DNA of 64,000 nucleotides from Ochromonas danica. Its lineage: Eukaryota; Sar; Chrysophyceae; Chromulinales; Chromulinaceae. Position numbers and translations under genes: made by a program. Shown one piece after another: positions 21,355 through 31,675 of this stretch (its first letter is position 1; each line of letters begins with the position of its first letter). The stretch covers positions 10,231 through 74,230 of the forward strand of contig VKHL01000078.1 of the NCBI GenBank assembly GCA_015146655.1, read 5' to 3'. The notes beneath the pieces were generated by a model. That model made no database searches, had not been told where the DNA came from, and saw only the letters and a program-made list of their open reading frames with translations.

Positions 21355-23229
21355 ATGAGGAAGAATAAGAAGAATAAGAAGAAGACAAGACATGTCAACA
21401 ATGATATTGACAATATAGTGATAATAGGAAATACTCACCCAGCACTCCTATTGGATTTATCCTATGATATCCTACACTCTCTTCTGGAAGAGTGGTTAGA
21501 GTGGAGAGACATTGTCAATATGGATCATGCCTGTCTAGGCAGCTGCCGTCCAGTCTGGCTGTCTATAGTAGCGGGTATCCGCTTTCCAGTCCCTTTGAAT
21601 GAGGAAGTAATTGGTGGCATACTGTCCTCCTCCTACTATAGATGGTGTCAATTAAGACATATTATTTCTCGCACTATCTTATTAGATCTGACAAAAATAG
21701 AAGAAGACCTTCTATGGTTAGTAGATGAAGGTCTGTGTGATCAAATTCAAAATTTAATTCTTGGCGTTAGTAATAGTAGTAGAAGAATAACAAATGAAAA
21801 CACTAAAGAAGAAGAAGAGGTAGAAGGAAAGGATGATAACAACAGATTAAGCCAGCAACTAGGACACTTCTTAGATCATTGTATCCATCTTAAAGGATTA
21901 TACTATCTGACAGATACGTTTCTATTCAATGTTATAGCAAGTCATGTTAAAGGAGTAACTTCCATGGAATTTGTTAAAATGCCTGTAACAGATGATGATG
22001 ATGGCATTATTCACTTCCTATCTAATTATCGATCAACTTTAAAAGAACTGTCTATTATGGAAGAGTGTGAGTTTACTCTTCATAATATGTTAACTATTGT
22101 TAATAACTCTTCTCTAACTTTACACGAGTTGTGTTTAAGTGTTGGTGATAATAGCCAAAGTAGTGATGTTAAGGACTTGTTAATTTCTTATCTCACATCC
22201 TTTGGTAAAGAATTAGAGAGATTACGTCTTTTTAATCTCTGTAAAAAAGAGATTCGTGTGACAAGAGATTTAATAAAATCAATATTCAATCTGTGTCCTT
22301 CGTTATCCTCTCTTGAGTTGATACCAATACAAGACGATGATGACGATGATGATGAAGAGGAGGAGGAGGAGGAGGAGCAAGAGCAGTTATCCATAAGCTT
22401 CGATTTTCTATCAGAGATCTTTCGTTCTTATCCAAAGCTCACGGATTTTCGTACTTCGGATGTTAGTCTTAGCGCCACCTTCAACGGAAGGGAATCAATT
22501 GTGCACTTTAGATATTATAGTTGGTCATTTTTCCCAGAGGATAGTATTTTATTCTTACAAGAACGCTTTGTGATGAAGTCTTATTTGGTGGCACTTTATG
22601 TGCTCAACAGTGAATTGGACGAGTCTGTGGTCCGCTTGATTATTGATGAGTTAGGACCTAAATTAACAATCTTGTCATGTTGCTGCCCAAGTATTACAGA
22701 TGTTCTATTCTGTGATTTAATGGAAGGGTGCTATAATTTGACAAAATTGACTATCTCTAATGAAAACGATCTTTGTGACTTGTCTGACGAGGCATTGCTC
22801 AGTATCACACTATGGGGGGAAAATCTACATTTCTTGTCCTTATCATTTAAGCGAGAATTTTCAATATTTAGTGATGAAACACTTAGTAAAGTACTCACTG
22901 ATTGCAAAGGTTTGATGCATGTCAATCTTCCTTATGCAGGAGTGGCTAGTCTTCAAGCAGTGATGAGACTACCTTTATTGACGACGTTTACCTTCTCACA
23001 TGTTTATGTGTTTAAGAAACATGACATGGAAAGGTTTCTGCATGACAAAAGATATCATTGGCCAAAGTATTTGACAAGTGGACATATACTATTTCGAAAT
23101 GGGAGTACTTTACAAATATTCGAACCAAAGAAATATACTTTTGATCATCCCTTTACTATCTTGAAGAAGAAAGGCAGTAATAAAACTTATTATCTTATCC
23201 AAGGAGAAGAAGGAGAAACATTTGGGTGA
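21355..23229 (+). CDS. F-box-like/LRR protein B (624 aa)
   Basis: Partner of LRR protein A in the opposite arm. It begins at the methionine that is internal (residue 16) in A, because the upstream frame here has a TGA and no ATG. The F-box-like segment, acidic tract and first leucine-rich repeats are identical to A through residue about 376. From 22483 on, the two differ at about a quarter of residues, for example HFRYYSWSFFPEDS here against YFRYYGWSFSPQDS in A, yet blocks such as GLMHVNLPYAGVASLQAVMR remain the same. The end QGEEGETFG matches QGEEGESFG in A. Same inferred role: a protein-binding receptor, perhaps for SCF ubiquitin ligase. Intronless. Confidence 0.85.
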   Translation: MRKNKKNKKKTRHVNNDIDNIVIIGNTHPALLLDLSYDILHSLLEEWLEWRDIVNMDHACLGSCRPVWLSIVAGIRFPVPLNEEVIGGILSSSYYRWCQLRHIISRTILLDLTKIEEDLLWLVDEGLCDQIQNLILGVSNSSRRITNENTKEEEEVEGKDDNNRLSQQLGHFLDHCIHLKGLYYLTDTFLFNVIASHVKGVTSMEFVKMPVTDDDDGIIHFLSNYRSTLKELSIMEECEFTLHNMLTIVNNSSLTLHELCLSVGDNSQSSDVKDLLISYLTSFGKELERLRLFNLCKKEIRVTRDLIKSIFNLCPSLSSLELIPIQDDDDDDDEEEEEEEEQEQLSISFDFLSEIFRSYPKLTDFRTSDVSLSATFNGRESIVHFRYYSWSFFPEDSILFLQERFVMKSYLVALYVLNSELDESVVRLIIDELGPKLTILSCCCPSITDVLFCDLMEGCYNLTKLTISNENDLCDLSDEALLSITLWGENLHFLSLSFKREFSIFSDETLSKVLTDCKGLMHVNLPYAGVASLQAVMRLPLLTTFTFSHVYVFKKHDMERFLHDKRYHWPKYLTSGHILFRNGSTLQIFEPKKYTFDHPFTILKKKGSNKTYYLIQGEEGETFG

Positions 23230-24480
23230 TAATAATGTCTATGATGTCTACCAATTGTCATACTGTTGTTGTTAATTGGTTGACCCTTCAAGGGTGACTT
23301 TTCTTGTTTATATTTGGACCAGGAGCATAATGCTAGCTAATGCTAATTTAGGTTCCTTGTCTTCATCAAAGGTGTTTCTTTTGATAGTCATCATTGATTG
23401 TTGGTTGAATCAATAACAGAAGCGGTCCTAGACTACACATCGAAACAGCACAGTATGGCCAAAAGTGCAATACTCTGATTTGACCCAAAAATCAGTTCTG
23501 AAGTGCAAAGTGCAGAAGAAGAAGACAGCAGAGGGCAGTGCTTTTCCAGGTTTTGCACTTTGGCGAGACTTCGTATCGACAACATTCTTAGTGAGTGACT
23601 ACTGTGCTTCTTGCTGCAAGAATCCATCGACGTTGGATAGTCGAAATAAGGATTTACAAGATCTAGTCGGGGAAGGGGCTACAACAAGCTTCGTCCTGCC
23701 TGGTGAAAACCCCTCACATGTCACTTTATTTTTGTCGCGGGGAAAAGTGTTTTCAAAAGAGAACTTTTGCACTGTTTATGTAGGACAGGTGTAAGAAATA
23801 ACAATATGGAATAGAAGCCTTCGATTAGCAGTCTTGTCATATTTCACCACGAGGAAATTCCTTAACATAGAGTTACAAGAAGAGCAATACACATATTGAA
23901 CCAGCAGGCTACGATAATAATATACAAATAACATAGCTAGTACATGTTGGAGGAAGGCAAGGAGACAGTAGCAATAGAAGGATATAATGGTAGTACTGCA
24001 AGGGGAAAAGGACACATTATATATATATATATATTATCATAATATGGGTTTCATAATAAAAGTTATTGGTTGGTACAGAGATATCGTACATATTGGTTAT
24101 CATACTGGCAGTTACCACCTCCTCAGTGGAAGAGCAATGCATTCATAGATGCAAAAGGCCCATATCTGTATAGGGGAAAGCTATCCTAATAACAAACACT
24201 TTCAAAACTCCTGATCCCAGTGGAACACAAATATCTGCCAATGAAGTATTCCCACCAGGAGTTGTACCATCCATGACACAACCATCATGACCAAACCACT
24301 ACTACTTATTAATTTCATATGCAAAACTAACTAGCGAATCGCCCATGACCAACATCCATTATACAATACGCTTAACTTATCTACACCACATTACTTTTTA
24401 TGAATTTGAGAGTTTTTCTTCACTTTTTATCGAACACAACACTTCATTAACGAACATCATGGGAGGAGGCTTATTATTGA
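23230..24480. other. Intergenic DNA between convergent LRR B and lipase B
   Basis: Counterpart of 5630-6896. No gene is supported. A TATATATATATATATA run lies near 24018-24034, in a place where the left arm has a similar but shorter A/T stretch. About 110 bp near 23587-23700 have no match in the left arm. Confidence 0.65.
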
Positions 24481-26040
24481 TCAGTTCTTCTTCCCTTCAT
24501 TACGACTGAGTTCAGCATACAAATCAATAAAAGCATCCAGACGACGTTGTAATTGGCCAGATTTGTCAGCCTTCAACTCTTCTGAAGTTATCTCACCAAT
24601 TTCCCCATTGTCACGCATATGCATGCCTCGATTAGCCAACCCGGTGAACCAATAGGGAGGAATGTTCTTCGTCTCGGGGCTGTACTTACTGTCTAAAAAA
24701 TCACCGCCACGATTCACGAAGGCAATGCTTCTCGGAATATCAATCACACCATTACTATGGCAGAGATTATGTAAGATCACATCCAGGCTGTGATAGACAC
24801 CCAAGTACTCTGTCTTTCTGGCAAGGGTGGTAGCCAACAGACTCACCAAGAAGAGCTTCGGGCGACGATACTTGGCATGAAGGAATGGCATCTCCTTACC
24901 ATAACGAAATGGTTGGTATAGTCCACCCTCTTCCTTGCGGAAATTGCTGTAAAAGCCTACGAATGGAACGAAGTCACCACGCACATGATGATGATAATGT
25001 CTTACTCCAGCCTTCTCCAAGGCATCCAGAAAGCGATAATTCCCAACCTTTGGACAGGCAAACGTGACCGCTTCTACTTTTACACGATCCTTTTCAGGTT
25101 TGGATGACAAGTATTGGGCCAGATCCAATGCAGTGATGATAGCCAAAGAAGCGCCAAGACTGTGGCCTGTCACAGTCACCTTCTCTAAGTTATGTGTCTT
25201 CAAAAGGTCATCGAGAAGAGCTCGGCAGCGAGTTTGAGGACCTTCTAATACACCTCGATTAACATCCTTAATGTATTGAACGCGTTGGGTTGTTGGTAGT
25301 GCTCTGAAGGCATCGATAGATAAATCAATCCCTTTCTTCCTACGAAGATCATTCGTAATGCGCTCGATCTCTACATCCGACAGCTCACGAACATCACGAT
25401 CATTCACATACATCCTCTTAAAGCCATGATGTAACTTAATAGGATCATTCTTAGTGAATGGTAAGCATTGGTAGATCTTCTTAGGAAGCATCATTTGTAG
25501 ATAGTCATTCAAAGAGAATTGAGGCGAAATACACCCATCACAACCAATACCATCTTTACGATTCTGATTCCATACCGTAGCAAAGGTAGAGGCATCTTCA
25601 AGCCATTCCTTTGTGGTCACTGTACCACGATAGGCTACGACTACCTCAGTCTTACCATTGGGTAAGGTCTTCGTGAGGATATACCCCATGAAGGAAGTAG
25701 CATCTTCACCATTCTTCACACGAATGATCGTACGTAATCTACGATCAAATTTATATCCTGGGAAGGTCTCCTCCACTAGTCGCTTCAGATTCTGCTCTGT
25801 GACTAGGATTGTATTCCCATGGAGCTCACTCTTCCCATTATTATTAAAAATATCATAAATTACTTGGATCATCTTTCCTAAGCGAAGGTGATCTTGATAG
25901 CCTTCGCGTGGGAATTCCTCGAGGGTGGGTAAAATTGTGTCAGGACGATGAACATCCCGATAGGAAGTGAAGATTGACCTCATAAGAGGAATGGCAGCAG
26001 CAGCTCCCACTCCTATGGCAATAGGAAGACTGAAAAACAT
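24481..26040 (-). CDS. Class 3 lipase (lipase B, 519 aa)
   Basis: Closely related to lipase A, with the same N-terminal hydrophobic leader (MFFSLPIAIGVGAAAAIPLM) and the same catalytic frame: GHSLGAS with Ser294, RGDF with Asp356 and VYHSLD with His417. The C-terminal 90 residues are almost unchanged between the two. The main difference is one copy, not two, of the ELSDVEIE unit before the elbow; that unit is also the most diverged part of the protein. ATG 26040 is the first in frame. The enzyme is expected to be secreted or membrane-anchored and to hydrolyse lipid esters; substrate unknown. It converges on LRR gene B. Confidence 0.9.
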   Translation of the reverse strand: MFFSLPIAIGVGAAAAIPLMRSIFTSYRDVHRPDTILPTLEEFPREGYQDHLRLGKMIQVIYDIFNNNGKSELHGNTILVTEQNLKRLVEETFPGYKFDRRLRTIIRVKNGEDATSFMGYILTKTLPNGKTEVVVAYRGTVTTKEWLEDASTFATVWNQNRKDGIGCDGCISPQFSLNDYLQMMLPKKIYQCLPFTKNDPIKLHHGFKRMYVNDRDVRELSDVEIERITNDLRRKKGIDLSIDAFRALPTTQRVQYIKDVNRGVLEGPQTRCRALLDDLLKTHNLEKVTVTGHSLGASLAIITALDLAQYLSSKPEKDRVKVEAVTFACPKVGNYRFLDALEKAGVRHYHHHVRGDFVPFVGFYSNFRKEEGGLYQPFRYGKEMPFLHAKYRRPKLFLVSLLATTLARKTEYLGVYHSLDVILHNLCHSNGVIDIPRSIAFVNRGGDFLDSKYSPETKNIPPYWFTGLANRGMHMRDNGEIGEITSEELKADKSGQLQRRLDAFIDLYAELSRNEGKKN

Positions 26041-26846
26041 CGTATCTTTTACAGATATTCCAGTTAGGAGGATACTTTAATTAGAGTACCAAAACTGAAT
26101 AAAGAAGAGTGGAGAAGTGATCAATTGAAAAGATACCGAAGAGCCGATCGGAATCCTTCCCCTTCACCATGGCAAAACATGTTTTAACACGTTATATCAC
26201 TTTTACCGTTTAACCGCCACTTCCTCAATTTAGTTAAGCATTTCCAAACCATTTGGTCAATCTGATTTGATAATAATTGTCCCAAAGAGGGCAGACTTCT
26301 TCTCTGTGAAGATCATCGTCAAGCATGGCTATCTTCTCTCAGTCATCTGACAATGACTCTTCCGTTGGAAAGGCTAGTATCTGACGAGGCGATTAGTATT
26401 ATCAGCAGGTGGTATAAGTTTATCTTTGAAGTGGTCATTTATCAACCTTGGTCGACTTCTTTTAAGGGTAATGGGGTCGCGACTATTTCCTCTCCACAGT
26501 CCTCCACTAGTCTACTTGGTCCACCACTTTAACGAATATTCCAACAAGTAAGGCACGGCAGTAGTAATTCCTGTAGCGAAACTCAGTTAGCTGTGGGCTC
26601 ACAGCCGTTTGAAGGAAATTGGAATATGTCGGAACATATCTCCTTATCAAACACTTCTTGGAGAGATGGAAAACTTGTCTTCTCTTGGATGTCATATTTT
26701 CTATATGATCAAACAAGAGATGTTGAAAAAAAAACACCTCAGAGATATTGAATGGGTCGAGAGGTGGACTTTCTTCTGTGGTAAGTGCGATTTCAATTCC
26801 CGCTTTTCTTAGTTACCATAACGCATGAGATCAACTGCACGAAACT
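26041..26846. other. Intergenic, with the outer arm-end repeat
   Basis: No gene is supported. Bases 26167-26200 carry the inverted copy of the ACATGTTTTAAC-type arm-end motif. Past about 26265 there is no match to the left arm. Confidence 0.55.
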
Positions 26847-28139
26847 ATGTTAGGATTGATTTCCAAGCATTCATTTCAATTCTATGCTATGTGGTTTGTG
26901 TTTGAATTCCTCTTCTTGTCCTTCTTTTACCTTCTTCTAGGAGTTGAAGCAGATGTACAGACAGCAGTAGTAGCAGCAGAAGCAGATCGTCAATCCCCCC
27001 AGGTCTTCTCTCGATCTTACCGTTATTTTGCAAACCCTCACAATCGCAAGTTTGAACTCTTTGATGAACACTTTTATCTAGCTAACTATGGTGAAAGTGT
27101 CATCTCTCAAAATGTCTCTGCCTATGACCATTGGGTCAATAAGGGACTTTATGAAGGGAAGAGGTCTCATGGGGGATTGGCTGTGATGGCATTTATTGTG
27201 ATGACAAAGGATGATTGGCCTCTGATTAAACACTGGGTATTCTATCATGGTGATAAGTTTGGCTTTAAGAATCTCTATGTATTCGATGGTAGTAATGATC
27301 CTCGATGTATTCATTTCCTTCACACCATGCGAGATAAGAAAGGATTGACTCTTATCGAGACGAAGACAAGTCTGACCTATATAGCGGGAGACATGACTCA
27401 TCTTGCTACCCAAGAACTAGTATTTCGTTATGACTATATTATCAAGATGGATACTGATGAGTTCTTAGTTCATTATGATCATAGTAAAGAGAAGATTACA
27501 TTTGATAATATCCTAGACAATCTAAGTACAGCTATCTATGATGGTATCATACAAAAAGTGAACTTTTTATCTTTTACTATACCAGATAAAGGATCATGTG
27601 AGGATCCTTTAGTTCGTGAGCATGGACCTGTCTTTGTTGCTCCTTTTCATTCTATGTTTCTTCTAACGGTATTCAAGGCTGTATTTCCTACTGCTTCAAT
27701 GGTATCTATTGACTTGGGTGGTCATTCTGGTAGTATCCATCCTGACTTTAATACTGCTGATCACCGCTTTCCTGGAGAATCTTGTCCTCCTTCAGGTCCC
27801 TACTGCTTTCGCCATGTACCAGGCTTGTCTGTGCTACACAGTCACTATGGTTGTGTGCGAACAGAGCTTCGGAATTTGAGGAAGGCAATTATCTCACACG
27901 GCTATATATCGCAAAACGACACGGTGGAACAGCAAATTGCCAAGCTTGCTACTAAATCGACTGGTTGTACTGTTGCTAGTTGCCACAAAGTCCGCGCGTA
28001 TTATGCTTACATTACTAACCCATCAGGGTGGGAAGGTTCATACTACAAGAATTTGACTCGTCAATTTGGAGCACTAACCAAATCACTGGAACTACGTGAT
28101 GTAATGGTCTCACTCGAAGCAAAATATTCCGATGTATAA
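26847..28139 (+). CDS. GT2-like glycosyltransferase, secretory (430 aa)
   Basis: A hydrophobic N-terminus (residues 14-35) suggests a signal peptide or anchor. The core AFIVMTKDDWPLIKHWVFYH, then FKNLYVFDGSNDP, then KMDTDEFLVHYD with Asp202 and Asp204, follows the pattern of the glycosyltransferase 2-like group (Glyco_tranf_2_4 type): a first strand, a nucleotide-binding Asp and a DxD metal site. A later GGHSGSIHP segment and paired cysteines near the C-terminus may complete the active site or form disulfides. Sugar donor and acceptor are unknown. ATG 26847 is the first in frame; no intron. It lies just outside the right duplication arm and has no copy in the left. Confidence 0.75.
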   Translation: MLGLISKHSFQFYAMWFVFEFLFLSFFYLLLGVEADVQTAVVAAEADRQSPQVFSRSYRYFANPHNRKFELFDEHFYLANYGESVISQNVSAYDHWVNKGLYEGKRSHGGLAVMAFIVMTKDDWPLIKHWVFYHGDKFGFKNLYVFDGSNDPRCIHFLHTMRDKKGLTLIETKTSLTYIAGDMTHLATQELVFRYDYIIKMDTDEFLVHYDHSKEKITFDNILDNLSTAIYDGIIQKVNFLSFTIPDKGSCEDPLVREHGPVFVAPFHSMFLLTVFKAVFPTASMVSIDLGGHSGSIHPDFNTADHRFPGESCPPSGPYCFRHVPGLSVLHSHYGCVRTELRNLRKAIISHGYISQNDTVEQQIAKLATKSTGCTVASCHKVRAYYAYITNPSGWEGSYYKNLTRQFGALTKSLELRDVMVSLEAKYSDV

Positions 28140-28721
28140 AACAGTAGTTATTAGTACGTATATCATATATTGCGTGCAGCAACTGTTGGACTGCATTATC
28201 TTCACGTTCCCGTTAACATTTGTCAGTTTTGGTGGACCTAGGTCATTCTACTCTCTTTTCATTCAACCTTTCTTGTTGAAGAAAGGTCATATAACGCCAG
28301 TCAAACGCTAGCCATTAAAAAGTTGTATACTTCAGACTTCGAGATTTTTACTAACCAGTAACTTTTTGGAAAACCTCCAAGTCCAGCACTGCGACTGACA
28401 GAAACCTTCTCCCACGCAGAAAGAAATCGACTATTGAGGGTTAAAAGGCAGAAGTGATTATTGTCTGATTTCGATTTCCTGTTGTCTTCAACTGAGAGCA
28501 AAAGCCTCTTGATTGGAGACGAACAGTAGACTAGACTAGGATCCAATTAATTAGACCAAGGAAGTTCTACAAACAAACAGACAAAACCAAACTACAGGAC
28601 ATGCTCACTGCATTAGAAAGTCTAATCTAATTTAATCTTCTTGAAGTAGCTCAGCCTCCTCAAAACACAAAATCCACTGACACAAACTTATTCAGTCAAT
28701 TAGCTGCTCTGTTGAGAAGTG
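28140..28721. other. Intergenic; promoter of LRR gene C
   Basis: No gene is supported. The last 45 bp (CACAAACTTA...CTGTTGAGAAGTGATGA) match the DNA just before the 36-codon stubs at 55061 and 60251, so these share a promoter end. Confidence 0.6.
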
Positions 28722-30464
28722 ATGAGTGCTATCTGGCAATTACCTGAAGATATTCTTCATAGTATATATTCAGAATGGTTAGAATGGAAGGATTTGTCTA
28801 TGTTAGATATAGCCTGTGTGGAGAAGAATGAACGAAAAGAATGGTTGACTTCTTTGTCTGACCTTAGAATGACTCAAAGGTTGGAAGGAAAGGGGTTCAT
28901 TTTTGATCATAATATGAGTATATTCTACAAGTGGTTGAAGAATCACAAGGTATTATTTGTGGAAGAGTTTCCTTTGAGATTGACTGTCTTAAAGGATCTT
29001 GTGGGAGAGCTGAGAAAACCATTCCGATATGATGATGTTTTTCATTATTCACGTCACATCACAAATTATTGTGAGGGAGAGTTGTTAGAATCCTTGTGTC
29101 CAATACTTGGGTCTTTAGTAATACAAGTAGATGAGAGTGCAAGCATCTCTGATCAGGTGAAATATCTACTACGTGACTTCTTAAGGCATAGTAGTAATCT
29201 AAAGGGAGTGGCAGCAAGAATTCATGCCCGTAATAGTTGTTTCTCTCTAGATATTTGTTTTGCTATCTTAAACATATTGGTAGACGAGTTGAATGAGAAT
29301 TCTCTTATCAAGATATCTCTGATAGGTATTTTTACAGATCATGAAAACCATGAGATGATAGCAAAGCTTCTCTCAAAACATGCCTCTAGCTTACGAGTTC
29401 TCAATCTTTTTGAGTCACGTAAAATAGATTTGATCGTATCTTCCCTCATTGAGAATCAGATTCATCTGAGGGTATTGACTATCTCACTTCCAATCGTATT
29501 TTTGAACATAATACCTACATCTCATGATACCTTATCAACGACGACGTCTTCTTTGATATCCTATCTCTCATCAGCAGGAGACTTGTTGGAGGTTCTGGAG
29601 ATTGGAGATATTATTAATCGGTCCTTCGACATGGATATGGATGATCTCGTGGTGCAGGTTGCAAGGTGTTGTCCAAAGTTGACTCGTTTAGTGATCCACT
29701 ACAGTTGCCCGTGTCACATGGAGAATCTTCTTTGCCTCTTCGAACAGTGTCTACATCTTCAGCATGTGTCGATACCTAGAACAATAGAGACAGAGGGTAA
29801 AGGCAGATCTCTGTCTATAAATGTGAGAGGTCCCAAAGATGATTGCACTGTTTGTTTATCTTATGCATTGAGAAGAAGACAGTATAGGAGAGTGACTTTA
29901 ACACTGGATGAAGACAACTGCAACCGAACAGTTGGGAATTTGAAGTCTCTGTTGGAACCTTGTGAGATTCATTTAGAGGGTATAGCATCAGAGACTTCCT
30001 TGATCTCTCTGCTGCAGGATCTTCCCCATGTAAACTGTGTGCACGCGTATGAGCTTTTTTACTGTGATTACACTGATGCTACGTTGTCTGCCATCACAAA
30101 GCATGCAAAGTGTTTAACAGAACTAAGTGTGAATTCGGAGCGCACTGAGTCGAGTAGTTGCTTTTCAGATAAGGTGCTGAGTGAGTTAATCACGGCGTGT
30201 CAGTCTCTGAAGAGACTATCTGTTTGGATACCTATCTCAGGTAGTGGCTTCGAGAGTCTTGTGGCAGTATCGAAGCATTCTAGTCTCAATGAGATTAGCC
30301 TCACTATGGATGAGAGTGTCTCTGAAGAAATGTTGGATGGATTGTTATTGGATGAGAAGGTGCAGTGGCCTTCTTCTATGAAAGAAGGATGTATCGTTTC
30401 ATATGGACCAAGTTTGCGTTACAAGTTCAATGAAGAATCTCTTCAGTGGATAAAAGATGAGTGA
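28722..30464 (+). CDS. F-box-like/LRR protein C (580 aa)
   Basis: Main-type member of the LRR family. It opens with the family's N-terminal signature WQLPEDILHSIYSEWLEWKD and DIACVEK, an F-box-like two-helix segment, and continues with about a dozen irregular leucine-rich repeats (CPKLTRLVIH, CLHLQHVSIP, LISLLQDLPHVN, CQSLKRLSV) to a conserved end, RYKFNEESLQWIKDE. ATG 28722 is used because all relatives start there; a GTG lies just before. The gene is a mosaic: 30084-30219 is identical by eye to the fragment at 47857-47992, and 30215-30334 is identical to gene Y. Inferred role: recognition of protein ligands, perhaps for ubiquitin ligation. Intronless. Confidence 0.85.
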   Translation: MSAIWQLPEDILHSIYSEWLEWKDLSMLDIACVEKNERKEWLTSLSDLRMTQRLEGKGFIFDHNMSIFYKWLKNHKVLFVEEFPLRLTVLKDLVGELRKPFRYDDVFHYSRHITNYCEGELLESLCPILGSLVIQVDESASISDQVKYLLRDFLRHSSNLKGVAARIHARNSCFSLDICFAILNILVDELNENSLIKISLIGIFTDHENHEMIAKLLSKHASSLRVLNLFESRKIDLIVSSLIENQIHLRVLTISLPIVFLNIIPTSHDTLSTTTSSLISYLSSAGDLLEVLEIGDIINRSFDMDMDDLVVQVARCCPKLTRLVIHYSCPCHMENLLCLFEQCLHLQHVSIPRTIETEGKGRSLSINVRGPKDDCTVCLSYALRRRQYRRVTLTLDEDNCNRTVGNLKSLLEPCEIHLEGIASETSLISLLQDLPHVNCVHAYELFYCDYTDATLSAITKHAKCLTELSVNSERTESSSCFSDKVLSELITACQSLKRLSVWIPISGSGFESLVAVSKHSSLNEISLTMDESVSEEMLDGLLLDEKVQWPSSMKEGCIVSYGPSLRYKFNEESLQWIKDE

Positions 30465-30512
30465 AGATGTTTAGATGATCCCCTTTAAAAGGTGAACCCG
30501 AATCAACACTTT

Positions 30513-31010
30513 CCTATCTCCACATCTCCAGCATGTTTCTATACCTAGAGCAATAGAGACAGATGGTAAAAGCAGAGTCTATAAGTGTGAGAGGTACCAA
30601 TGATGATTGGGCTGTTAGTTTATCTCATGCATTGAGAAGAAGACAGTATAAGAGAGTGACTTTACCACTGAGAAAAGACAACTACTACCGAACGGTTGGG
30701 AATCTGAAGTCTGTGTTGGAATCTTACGAGATTCATTTAGAAGGTATTACATCAGAGTCCTCCTTGATCACCTTGCTGCAGGATCTTCCCCATGTGAACA
30801 GTTTGTACTTGGATGAGGATACCAACTGTAATTACACTGATGCTACTTTGTCAGCCATCACAAAGCATGTATTGTGTTTAACAGAATGGACATGGTGGTA
30901 CACTGAGTTGGGTACTTGCTTTTCAGATTTGAGAGTCCAGTGGCAGTATCCAAGCATTCTAGTCTAAACGCGATAGAAATCAGACGAAAAATGTTAAGAT
31001 GAATGTTTGG
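30513..31010 (+). pseudogene. LRR family fragment C' (C-terminal third)
   Basis: Starts inside the repeat LQHVSIPRAIETDGK-like sequence and runs through LSHALRRRQYKRVTL and ITKHVLCLTEWTWWYTELGTCFSD, then breaks off near the family's C-terminal repeats. It lacks the F-box-like part and two thirds of the repeats, so it is a partial copy directly behind gene C. It resembles gene Y more than gene C in the WTWWYTELG block. Confidence 0.85.
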
Positions 31011-31107
31011 ACCCCACCAAGTTAGTCAGCACATCTGGAGTTGTATCTGCAACAGCGTGTACTGTCCTGCAACTGTAATATATCTCAGGTAGTCTGGTTG
31101 TATTCAT

Positions 31108-31490
31108 TAGCAGACTCAAAAGAGGCGAAAAGTATTGAATGTCCGAGTAGGGTAAGATTGCAAAATTATAGTAACAACATTTTATAAACTACAAGATTAC
31201 AAAATTATCAACCACAACTAATAAAGAGACCACACAATCAACCTATCATGGAAGGGTAAAACCATGACGATGTCATAATAATAATAACACCGTAACAGTG
31301 TATATACACGGCTGGAATGGTAACAAGACGAAACAGCGAGTAACAAGTCAAAATTGCCTCGTCAATTGGAAATGAATAAAATACAGGAATAAAAGCAAAA
31401 CCAAAGTCATCATATACAAAACAGAGTAATCATTCCATAAGGTTTCTAGCCCATTGTTGCTAAACAATCCAGCAGAGAAGGGCTAGACCT
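31108..31490 (-). pseudogene. Inverted copy of the protein kinase 3' end
   Basis: Reverse-complement match to 47027-47403: it contains the last coding residues of the kinase (SLLDCLATMG and stop, against SLDCLATMG) and its 3' flank up to the GAGTCTGCTAAGG motif. Together with fragment C' it mirrors the kinase-end plus LRR-fragment arrangement at 47.0-48.2 kb. A third copy of the flank alone lies at 52837-52946. Confidence 0.85.
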
Positions 31491-31675
31491 ACAGTAGGAG
31501 TGAAAATGAAAAACGTGTTTTTCCCTTCCCCACGTGTTTTTCCGTCTCTCTCCCTCGCATGGTAATAATAACAGCAGGAAGGAATTTCCGTCAATTTTGA
31601 TGGTATTGTCATCATTCATTACTGACCAATAAGACAAAGAAGTTATTAGTAGTATTGGTTGTTGTTAATTGTGTG

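Larger units (their letters stand above)
21315..26265 (-). repeat. Right arm of the 5-kb inverted duplication
   Basis: Reverse-complement partner of 3640-8811, holding LRR gene B (+) and lipase B (-). The inner end is base-sharp at 21315. The outer end fades after the arm-end motif near 26167-26200 and GGTTTGGAAATGCTTAAC (complement) near 26250. The spacer between arms is 12.5 kb and unrelated on its two sides. Confidence 0.93.

Noticed and set aside
31446-31637. Small minus-strand gene of 63 codons
   Set aside because: Its end is the inverted remnant of the kinase tail and the start is unrelated intergenic DNA.
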